23,884 nt of DNA, taken from NCBI GenBank assembly GCA_900545445.1, contig UQZH01000031.1:1-23884 (forward strand). The letters run 5' to 3'. The position numbers and the translations under genes are program-made. Position 1 is the stretch's first letter, and each line of letters starts with the position of its first letter. The notes beneath the pieces were generated by a model, which searched no databases, had not been told where the DNA came from, and saw only the letters and a program-made list of their open reading frames with translations. The DNA comes from an uncultured Collinsella sp. (GTDB taxonomy: Bacteria; Actinomycetota; Coriobacteriia; Coriobacteriales; Coriobacteriaceae). Below are positions 16,116-22,560 of this stretch, piece after piece.

Positions 16116-16511
16116 CTACTTGGTCTGCTCGCCCTCCAGGAAAATCTTGCGCGTTACAAAGTTGTAGACCATGACCAGCGCGGTAGCGCAAATCTTGGCG
16201 ATATTGGCCTCGAGGCCCAGGCCGGCGTTGAGGGCCAGCACGATGCCGTCGTTGAGAGCCAAGCCGATCACGGACAGCACGACAAAGATAATGAACTCGC
16301 GGCGGCGGCTCATGCCCTCCTTGTGTGCAAATACGTACTTCATGCTCGCGACGTAGTTAAAGATGAGCGAGACGATAAAGCCGCTGGTATTGGCGATCAG
16401 GATATTAAGGCCCAGGCCGTAGTGGAGCAGATTCATGATGCCAAAGTCGATGACCGTGGCGACGACGCCGACGACGCCAAACTTCATGATCTGCGCAAGG
16501 AGCTTTTGCAT
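16116..16511 (-). CDS. GtrA-like membrane protein B
   Basis: A 131-residue GtrA family protein with four predicted membrane helices: FGVVGVVATVIDFGIMNLL, ANTSGFIVSLIFNYVAS, FIIFVVLSVIGLALNDGIV, and CATALVMVYNFVT. It shares KFGVVG/KFAVVG, N-Y-x-x-S-M-K-Y-V-F and EGMSRxREF with protein A, so the two arose by duplication. The start is ATG 16511 (MQKLLAQ) after TAAGGCAGG; a TTG at 16574 would add 21 residues that the family lacks. It lies 78 bases after the stop of fbp on the same strand, with no clear terminator between, so read-through from fbp is possible. The probable role is flipping or scaffolding of a lipid-linked sugar for a surface glycosyltransferase elsewhere in the genome. Confidence 0.84.
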   Translation of the reverse strand: MQKLLAQIMKFGVVGVVATVIDFGIMNLLHYGLGLNILIANTSGFIVSLIFNYVASMKYVFAHKEGMSRRREFIIFVVLSVIGLALNDGIVLALNAGLGLEANIAKICATALVMVYNFVTRKIFLEGEQTK

Positions 16512-16589
16512 GGTACCTGCCTTAGGGTGGCGCCGGAGCGCCGCGGGGATGACAAACTCAGCAAGTTTAGCCAATCCGCGCAGGCGGGG

Positions 16590-18506
16590 CTAGGCGCGCT
16601 CCTCGATAGCACCGTTTCTATATGCATCGAGCAGTTGGCGCAGGTCCTGGATCTGGCTGCGAATCTTGACGCCGGTATCGGTGTCGCTCACCATGCGGCG
16701 ACGGTCTGCTTGGTCAAAACGGTTGGTCTCGCTTTCGATGTCCACGTTGCGCGTGAGCGCCTCGGCGACGGTGGTAAAGGCCTGATGTGACTTGAGGCGG
16801 CAGCCGCGCGAGCTCGAGATGAGCGTGTAGCCGGCGATGCCTGTTTTGGGGTGGTAGGCGCGACAGAAACCGCCATCGATGACCAGCAACTTACCGTTGG
16901 CGCGGATGGGCTGCTCGCCTTTGGTGGTCTTGACCGGGGTGTGGCCGTTGATGATGTGGCCCGTCGGCGAGCAGGCCATGGGTGCGACGCCAAACTCGCG
17001 CATGATATCGTCGCAAACGGACGAGGACGTGGTGAGCGTATAGTACGGGTCCATCGGCTCGACCCACGTGCTCTTGTCGGCGATGTAGGCGCGCTCGAAC
17101 GTGCGCACCACGCGTCCGCTGGCGGGTGAGTTAAAGCCGATCCACAGGTACCACATCCAGTCGAGGGCATCGCGGTCGCCGACGCGCCAGGCACGGCGCG
17201 CGATATGGTCGCAAAAATCAAAATAATCACGGCCGGCGTGCCAAGTGCCAAGACAGTTCATGCTGCTAAAGGTGCCGTCTTCGTTGAGCGGCACGCAGCC
17301 GTGGAAGAGCAGATTGCCGTTGGCGACCTTATACATAGAGCCGTGGGTATAGAGGAAATCAATGTGTCGATGCAGGTGATCGGCGGTGACAAACTCGGAT
17401 ACGAGCTTGTCGATGATGTGCTGCTCCTCGGGCGTGAGCGTGTAGGGGTCCGCCGGATCGACGGTGGGGAAGTCGTTGGTCGTGAGCGGCCATACGCTGC
17501 CGTCGGCGAGGGTGACTGTGCCGGCGTCATGATCGATCTTGTCGAGCAGCAGGCGGTCGGCCATATCGAACTCGGGGTGGCGCTGGATAATCTGGCCCTC
17601 GAGCTTAAAGAGCAGGACGTTAATGGCTTTGATCAGCGGGCTGATGGACTCGCCGGCGGTATAGGTGGCGTCGGCGAAGGCGACAAGCTCGCGCAGCGAG
17701 ATGCCGTAGTCGTTCTCGAGAATCTCATAGTTGTCGTAGCGCAGGTTGTTGCGCAGCACCGTGGCGATGCAGGCGGGCTCGCCGGCAGCGGCGCCCATCC
17801 ACAGCAGGTCGTGGTTGCCCCACTGAATGTCGAGCGAATGATAGGTGAGCAGACGGTCCATAATTTTGGCCGCACCGCCACCGCGGTCGAAGATGTCGCC
17901 CACCAAGTGCAGATGGTCGACGGCGAGGCGCTTGATGAGCGAGGCAAGCGACTCGATAAAGTCGTCGGCGCTGGCGGTCTCCAAGATGGATTCGATAATG
18001 CGCTCGTGATAACGCACGCGGTAGTTGTTCTCGTCTGGATGCGTGTGCAGCAACTCGTCGATGATGTAGGCGTAATCACGCGGGATGGCCTTACGCACCT
18101 TGGAGCGGGTGTAGCGACTCGAAAGCGAGCGGGCAACCACAATGAGCTGGTCGAGCATGGTCTTGTACCAGGTGGGCGAGTCCTCGCGCCGGCTGCGGAC
18201 AAGATCGATCTTCTCGCGCGGATAGTAGATGAGCGTGCACAGCTCGCCCTTTTCGTCAAAGGAGAGCGTGTCGCCAAAGATCTCGTCGACATGCTCGCGC
18301 ACGACGCCCGAGCAGTTGTTGAGGATGTGCATAAAGGCTTCGTACTCGCCATGCACATCGCTCATAAAATGTTCGGTGCCCTTGGGCAGGTTGAGGATGG
18401 CCGAGAGGTTGATGATCTCGGTGAATGCGGATTGCTCGGTGGGGAATTGTCTCGACAGCAGGCGCAGATACTTGAAGTCTTGCGGATTGCGATCGAATGC
18501 GACCAT
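16590..18506 (-). CDS. fbp: Fructose-1,6-bisphosphatase, class III
   Basis: A 638-residue cytosolic enzyme that removes the 1-phosphate of fructose 1,6-bisphosphate in gluconeogenesis. It belongs to the Firmicutes-type (class III) family, which has a calcineurin-like metallophosphatase core. Metal-binding motifs are SDVHGEYEAF (49-58), GDIFDRGG (203-210), GNHD (230-233) and NGHTPV (520-525). The large middle insert and the overall length of about 640 residues are normal for this class. The start ATG at 18506 follows GGAAGGTG. The upstream region shared with divergent degV holds a 9-bp inverted repeat (18534-18564) that surrounds a minus-strand TTGACG, so regulation at this promoter is likely. 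The gene may be read through into the GtrA gene. Confidence 0.95.
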   Translation of the reverse strand: MVAFDRNPQDFKYLRLLSRQFPTEQSAFTEIINLSAILNLPKGTEHFMSDVHGEYEAFMHILNNCSGVVREHVDEIFGDTLSFDEKGELCTLIYYPREKIDLVRSRREDSPTWYKTMLDQLIVVARSLSSRYTRSKVRKAIPRDYAYIIDELLHTHPDENNYRVRYHERIIESILETASADDFIESLASLIKRLAVDHLHLVGDIFDRGGGAAKIMDRLLTYHSLDIQWGNHDLLWMGAAAGEPACIATVLRNNLRYDNYEILENDYGISLRELVAFADATYTAGESISPLIKAINVLLFKLEGQIIQRHPEFDMADRLLLDKIDHDAGTVTLADGSVWPLTTNDFPTVDPADPYTLTPEEQHIIDKLVSEFVTADHLHRHIDFLYTHGSMYKVANGNLLFHGCVPLNEDGTFSSMNCLGTWHAGRDYFDFCDHIARRAWRVGDRDALDWMWYLWIGFNSPASGRVVRTFERAYIADKSTWVEPMDPYYTLTTSSSVCDDIMREFGVAPMACSPTGHIINGHTPVKTTKGEQPIRANGKLLVIDGGFCRAYHPKTGIAGYTLISSSRGCRLKSHQAFTTVAEALTRNVDIESETNRFDQADRRRMVSDTDTGVKIRSQIQDLRQLLDAYRNGAIEERA

Positions 18507-18824
18507 GGGGCACCTTCCGATGTGGTTGGTAAAACTGATAAAACAGCGTCAAGCGTTTATCAGTATGCGCCGCTTTTGTTTCGATTGGAGATAGGAGGTC
18601 GAATTGTTGGCCGAACGGTTTGGTAAATCGATTTAGTTGAGGTGGATATGGCGGTTGAATGGAGACGCTGGGTCGTTTTGCAGGCGCATGCCTCCTGGAT
18701 CGATAGAGAGGATGACGGTAAAGATGTTCACTACCTTTGGTTCAATTTGGTAAATAGTGGACATTTGTACCGTATTTACGCTTGCTGTGCGATAATTTAC
18801 GCAGCAATAAGTAAGGAGCCTCAT
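18507..18824. promoter_or_regulatory. Divergent fbp/degV regulatory region with three inverted repeats
   Basis: 318 bases without a gene. Seen are the inverted repeat ACTGATAAA (18534-18542) / TTTATCAGT (18556-18564) near fbp and the perfect 12-bp palindrome TAAATCGATTTA (18624-18635). A third inverted repeat, GTAAATA (18750-18756) / TATTTAC (18773-18779), lies just before the degV -10. The first surrounds a minus-strand TTGACG that could be the fbp -35, although no good -10 follows at the normal distance. All are AT-rich in GC-rich surroundings. They are plausible operators; the binding proteins are unknown. Confidence 0.5.
18788..18796 (+). promoter_or_regulatory. Extended -10 promoter of degV
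   Basis: TGC directly followed by GATAAT (18791-18796) is an extended -10. A TTGTAC at 18765-18770 is 20 bases away, too far for a standard -35. The inverted repeat 18750-18779 lies just upstream. Confidence 0.5.
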
Positions 18825-19715
18825 ATGAGTGATTTTGTCCTGACCTGTGAATCCGCCGCCGATCGAACCCGTGAGTTCTTTGCGTCGCGCAATATCCCTG
18901 TCGTGTGTTTTCATTACGAGATCGACGATGTTGTCTATACGGACGATCTGTATCAGTCGATTGCGCCGGACGAGTTTTTTGCCCAGATTGCCGCGGGCGC
19001 CATGCCCAAGACGTCTCAGGTGAGCGTGGGTGAGTACGAGGAGTTTTGGGAGCCGTTTGTTGCCGAGGGTAAAGACGTGCTGCACCTGGCGTTGTCGTCG
19101 GGTATTTCGGGCACGTATGGATCGGCCTGCGTTGCGGCGCAGATGCTTGCGGATCGCTATCCCCAGGGCGGCAAGGTGCGCGTCATCGATTCGCTGGCGG
19201 CGTCTTCGGGCTTTGGCCTGCTGGCGGAATGTGCCGCCGACGTTCGCGATAGCGGCGCTTCGCTCGACGAGACGGCCGCTTGGATTGAGGAGCATAAACT
19301 CAACCTGCACCACTGGTTCTTCTCGACCGATCTGTCGAGCTACCTGCGCGGCGGTCGCATTTCGGCCGCGAGCGCGATCATCGGCACGGCGCTCAAGATT
19401 TGCCCGCTTATGACGGTCGATTGCGAAGGTGAGCTGGCGCCGCGTGAGAAGATTCGCACCAAGAAGCGCGCGATCTCCGAGATGGCCAAGACCGTGATGG
19501 CGCATGTGCAGGACGGTGCGAACTATTCGGGCAAGTGCATCATGTCGCACTCGGCGTGCCGCGCGGACGCCGAGGCCGTTGCGGCACTGATAGAGGAACA
19601 GGTTCCGCAGCTCAAAGGCAAGATTGAGATCAATAGCATCGGTGCTCTGATTGGCTCGCATACCGGCCCCGGCACGGTGGCCGTCTTCTTTATGGGCGAC
19701 AAGCGCGTGGACTAA
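18825..19715 (+). CDS. DegV family fatty-acid-binding protein
   Basis: A 296-residue cytosolic DegV protein. The family binds a fatty acid (FakB-like) and in some bacteria hands it to the FakA kinase for phosphorylation and use in phospholipids. Features seen are the N-terminal TCESAAD segment, PKTSQ (61-65, matching the conserved TSQ), and SSGISGT (91-97), which holds the ligand carboxylate. Later come LRGGRIS in the middle and the C-terminal GSHTGPGT. The start ATG at 18825 has TAAGGAG 6 bases upstream; a longer frame from 18642 has no such site. No fakA is adjacent. It is a single-gene unit closed by the strong terminator at 19774-19820, divergent from fbp. Confidence 0.93.
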   Translation: MSDFVLTCESAADRTREFFASRNIPVVCFHYEIDDVVYTDDLYQSIAPDEFFAQIAAGAMPKTSQVSVGEYEEFWEPFVAEGKDVLHLALSSGISGTYGSACVAAQMLADRYPQGGKVRVIDSLAASSGFGLLAECAADVRDSGASLDETAAWIEEHKLNLHHWFFSTDLSSYLRGGRISAASAIIGTALKICPLMTVDCEGELAPREKIRTKKRAISEMAKTVMAHVQDGANYSGKCIMSHSACRADAEAVAALIEEQVPQLKGKIEINSIGALIGSHTGPGTVAVFFMGDKRVD

Positions 19716-19773
19716 CGTTTGTAGGCTGGCTGACGGTTTTAACGGCTGCGCTTGTCCCTCCTGATATTTGATA

Positions 19774-19820
19774 ACAGAAAAAGGCCCGTCCCGTTGTTTG
19801 CGGGACGGGCCTTTTTCTGT
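19774..19820. terminator. Bidirectional terminator, degV / TIM-barrel gene
   Basis: A perfect 20-bp inverted repeat: arms 19774-19793 and 19801-19820 with a 7-base loop. The arms carry a run of A on the left and TTTTT on the right, so the hairpin has a T-tract in both directions. It serves degV on the plus strand and the gene ending at 19826 on the minus strand. Confidence 0.92.
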
Positions 19821-19825
19821 TGCGG

Positions 19826-20917
19826 CTAGCGTTTTTTTCCGCGGAAGAAGAAGCCGTGCAGCGAGGGCTTGAGTCCGCGGTTGGCGCGACGTTCCTCGAT
19901 ATGATCGTGGATCGAAGCGACGCGTTCGATGACTTCGTCGGGGATCGGCACGTCGGGATTCATGTTCTCGACCTGGCTGACCTCGGCGGCGGCGACCTGG
20001 TCGATAATGGGCACATCGTCGCGCGAGATGACAGGTGTGGCGTCTTCCTTCATCTTGCGGTAGCGCTGCATCATGTCGGTCTGCAGCTGCTGGGCCGAAG
20101 GCGGAGTCCAGATGATGGCGTTGGCGCCGGCGGCGATGGTCTCACGGATGCTCTCGGGCGTCTTGCCGCCCGGTGCGATGAGCGGCAGGTTGGGATAGTG
20201 TTCGCGCAGCTCGCGCAGGACCTGGGGCGTGTTTTTGCCGGCCGCGATGTTGAGGATCTTGGCTCCGGCGCGCACCTTGGCGTGAGCATCGTCGTCACAG
20301 CGAACGACCGTGGCGATGACGGGGATGTCGGCGATGTTGGTGATGTGCTCGACCATCTCGGCAGTGGCGGGGGAGTTGACCACGCAGCCCGCCGCACCCT
20401 GCATCTCGGAGACGGCCGCCATCTGCACGGAGCGCTTGCCGGTGGTAGTGCCGCCGCCAACGCCCACAAAGACTGGGCACTCGGCAACAGTCAGCAGCGC
20501 CTGCGTAATGGCGGGCTGCGGCGTGAAGGGGTAGACGGCAAACACGGCGTCGGCATTGGAGTTGCGGATGACCGCCACGTCGGTGGTGTAGATGAGCGAT
20601 TTGATGCGTCGGCCAAAGAGCGTAAAGCCGCTGGCCTCCTCAATCTCATCGGGCATGCGGAGAGCCGCCTTGCGCAGACGCCCGTCGATGGGCAGCGGCT
20701 CCATGGGCAAAAGGCCGTTGGGAGTTACGGCCACCTGGGGTTCGGTATATTCGTCTGCAAGCTCTACCTCGGAGAAGTCGACCGAGGCGACGATGTCCTC
20801 GTGAACCTCGGCGGGAACATCGATGGGAGCCTGGTCGTTCGTCGCGGCAGGCGTGTCGAAGGAGCTGGTGCCGACAAAGGCGTCGACGCGCTCGTTCAAA
20901 TCGTTGAGAGAATCCAT
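19826..20917 (-). CDS. TIM-barrel protein of unknown function, with N-terminal extension
   Basis: A 363-residue protein whose middle (about 97-305) looks like a phosphate-binding TIM barrel related to IMP-dehydrogenase/KDPG-aldolase-type folds. Short strand motifs follow each other: SLIYTTDVAVIRN, ADAVFAVYPFTPQP, CPVFVGVGGG, AAGCVVNSP, IPVIATVV, AKILNIAAG, LPLIAPGGK and NAIIWTPPS. I recall similar proteins of about 230-250 residues in Firmicutes carrying a vague 'hydrolase' label, without known function. Here there are an extra acidic N-terminal stretch of about 95 residues and a C-terminal tail of about 60 residues ending in a basic FFFRGKKR. The start ATG 20917 has only a weak GGA upstream. 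It ends at the shared terminator 19774-19820. Confidence 0.82.
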   Translation of the reverse strand: MDSLNDLNERVDAFVGTSSFDTPAATNDQAPIDVPAEVHEDIVASVDFSEVELADEYTEPQVAVTPNGLLPMEPLPIDGRLRKAALRMPDEIEEASGFTLFGRRIKSLIYTTDVAVIRNSNADAVFAVYPFTPQPAITQALLTVAECPVFVGVGGGTTTGKRSVQMAAVSEMQGAAGCVVNSPATAEMVEHITNIADIPVIATVVRCDDDAHAKVRAGAKILNIAAGKNTPQVLRELREHYPNLPLIAPGGKTPESIRETIAAGANAIIWTPPSAQQLQTDMMQRYRKMKEDATPVISRDDVPIIDQVAAAEVSQVENMNPDVPIPDEVIERVASIHDHIEERRANRGLKPSLHGFFFRGKKR

Positions 20918-20947
20918 GGCGGTCCGTTTCTATGTTCTGCGGTCGAC

Positions 20948-20976
20948 AGTGTACGACCGGCGTTGCGAGTGCTAAA
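20948..20976 (-). promoter_or_regulatory. Promoter of the TIM-barrel gene
   Basis: On the minus strand: TTTAGC (complement of 20971-20976), 17 bases, TACACT (complement of 20948-20953). The leader would be about 25 bases. The -10 lies in the imperfect inverted repeat GTCGACAGTGTACGAC (20942-20957). Confidence 0.45.
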
Positions 20977-21110
20977 TCGTTTGACGAGTTGATTTTTCCC
21001 CGCTGTGCCATCCGTTAGACTGAAGGGCCGGTGAACGTGAAGGAGCTGTGGTGGCGGGAATCGAGGTGCTATCTTGAATGTCCCGTATGCAAAAAGAGAG
21101 GTGACGCGGT

Positions 21111-21281
21111 ATGGAATTTTCGGCAATGTTGGGCTCGATTGGCCTATGCGTGGGCGCAATCGTTGCCGCCGCGGTCATCTACTTTGCGGTTACGGCCATT
21201 AAGGGCAAAAAGGCCGAGCGCAAGGAGCGTGAAGCGCTTGCGCGGCATAAGGACCAGCAGGACAGGCGCGCACGGAGATAG
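21111..21281 (+). CDS. Small single-span membrane protein, 56 residues
   Basis: A short reading frame with good support. AGAGAGGTGA lies at proper distance upstream of the ATG at 21111, and a -10-like TAGACT is at 21016-21021. The product begins MEFSAMLGSIGLCVGAIVAA. It has one hydrophobic segment at about residues 5-30 and a strongly charged tail rich in Lys, Arg and Glu (KGKKAERKEREALARHKDQQ), as in many small inner-membrane proteins with a cytosolic helical tail. No family is recognised. It stops 24 bases before the stop of the convergent RNA methyltransferase gene; no terminator fits in between, so the transcripts probably overlap at their 3' ends. Confidence 0.68.
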   Translation: MEFSAMLGSIGLCVGAIVAAAVIYFAVTAIKGKKAERKEREALARHKDQQDRRARR

Positions 21282-21305
21282 CTTGTTGAGTTTTGAATCC
21301 GTGCG

Positions 21306-22409
21306 CTAACTGCGTTTTCGGACTAGGGCGATATAGAAGCCCTCAAAGTCGCGACTGGGCGGAATGGTCAGCGTGCCGGGCATGCCGTTGGCAATGGCCG
21401 AGACGTGGCCCGCGGCGATTGCCTCGGTGAGAGCGTTAGACTCGATGCGCGGCTCCTCATCAGCTTCCTGGGCGCGGCGCGCTTCGCTTTCGCTCGGCGT
21501 GCCGTCGAGGGGGATAAGCTCGCAGTCCATATGCTTGTTGAGGGCCTCTTGCAGGGCGTCCTCGTTTTCCTGCGGCATGATCGAACAGGTGGAATAGACG
21601 AGTGTGCCGCTCGGCTTGAGGGCGCCCATGGCGCGGTCCAGAAGTGCGCGCTGCGAGCGGGCGCACTTGACGAGCAGCTGCTCGGTGAGGCCACGCAAGC
21701 TCTTTTCGTTGCCGCTGATGACGGTGCCCGTGCCGGTGCAGGGAGCGTCGAGCAGGATGCGGTCAAAGCGGAAGAACTCGTCGAGCTCGCGTGCGTCGAT
21801 GCGCATGACGGGCACGTTTTTTGCGCCTTGGCGGCCCAAGTTGGCCTCGAGCTTTTCGGCACGGGGAATGCTCATCTCGCAGGCGGTGAGGTGTGCCTGT
21901 CCCTGGGTGAGGGCGGTGATCTGCGTTGTCTTACCGCCGGGGGCCGCGCACATGTCCAGGATGTCCTCGCCGGCACGTGCGTCCAGCACGAGTGGCGGCA
22001 TCATCGACGACAGGCTTTGTAAGTAGATTTTGCCGTCACGGTAGATGTCGAGATCCCACAGATCGGAAACCTGGGCCTCGGGCAGGATGAAGGCATCCTG
22101 ATACCATGCGACGGTTTGGTGGGCGATCCCGGCGGCGTCGAGTGCAGCGGCGATGTCCTCGGCGGTCGCCTTGAGCGTGTTGGCGCGCAGCGTGACCGGG
22201 CGCGTGGCTGCGGCGCCAAAGCCTTCGATCATGCGCTCAGCATCGGCAGGCGTATAGGCGCCGGCAACCGTGTCGACCATAAAGCGCGGCAGGTCGGCGG
22301 CGCAGGGAAGGGCGGCAAGCTGATCGGAAAGCTCGGTGGCGGCAAACTGCCTGAGCTTGAGCTCGGGCTTAACCTGCTTTTTCTGCTTACGACGACGCGG
22401 CTTGGACAT
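21306..22409 (-). CDS. RsmB/NOP family RNA m5C methyltransferase
   Basis: A 367-residue SAM-dependent methyltransferase of the NOL1/NOP2/Sun (RsmB-like) family, which makes 5-methylcytosine in rRNA or tRNA. The N-terminus is very basic (KPRRRKQKKQ), followed by an RNA-binding helical part. The SAM-binding motif is CAAPGGK at 154-160. The two cysteines of the family are in DAPCTGTG (Cys224) and STCS (Cys275, followed by MPQEN). The C-terminal GFYIALVRKR fits the family. It lacks the NusB-like N-terminal domain of full-length RsmB, so the exact rRNA or tRNA target is open. The start ATG at 22409 follows GGAAGGAAAG. It is preceded on the same strand by a MITE-like hairpin and the tRNA ligase-like gene. 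Confidence 0.92.
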   Translation of the reverse strand: MSKPRRRKQKKQVKPELKLRQFAATELSDQLAALPCAADLPRFMVDTVAGAYTPADAERMIEGFGAAATRPVTLRANTLKATAEDIAAALDAAGIAHQTVAWYQDAFILPEAQVSDLWDLDIYRDGKIYLQSLSSMMPPLVLDARAGEDILDMCAAPGGKTTQITALTQGQAHLTACEMSIPRAEKLEANLGRQGAKNVPVMRIDARELDEFFRFDRILLDAPCTGTGTVISGNEKSLRGLTEQLLVKCARSQRALLDRAMGALKPSGTLVYSTCSIMPQENEDALQEALNKHMDCELIPLDGTPSESEARRAQEADEEPRIESNALTEAIAAGHVSAIANGMPGTLTIPPSRDFEGFYIALVRKRS

Positions 22410-22428
22410 CCGTCTTTCCTTCCACCTA

Positions 22429-22549
22429 AATGATTATTCTGGGACGGGGATTAAAAAATCATTCCATGACCCCCGTCACATAAAGACTGTGCTGTGGCGC
22501 CCGGGAATGATTTTTGAATCCCCGTCCCAGAATAATCATTCCCGGGCGC
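22429..22549. repeat. MITE/REP-like hairpin element
   Basis: Two 37-base arms, 22429-22465 and 22504-22540, are complementary with a single mismatch around a 38-base centre. The outer part of the left arm reads AATGATTATTCTGGGACGGG. A second, nested inverted pair of 15 bases (GCGCCCGGGAATGAT at 22497-22511 and its complement at 22535-22549) lets the right arm fold in two ways. The element has no coding capacity and lies between two minus-strand genes. It looks like a small non-autonomous or REP-type element, and the long hairpin could also end or process the transcript. Confidence 0.75.
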
Positions 22550-22560
22550 GTTGCGATTGC

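Noticed and set aside
17205..18626. A 473-codon open frame on the plus strand opposite fbp
   Set aside because: The minus strand encodes an intact class III fructose-1,6-bisphosphatase with all its motifs; the opposite frame is low-information Val/Gly/Asp-rich sequence.
18642..18824. N-terminal extension of DegV from 18642
   Set aside because: It contains the promoter and inverted repeats, is not DegV-like, and the ATG at 18825 has a strong ribosome site.
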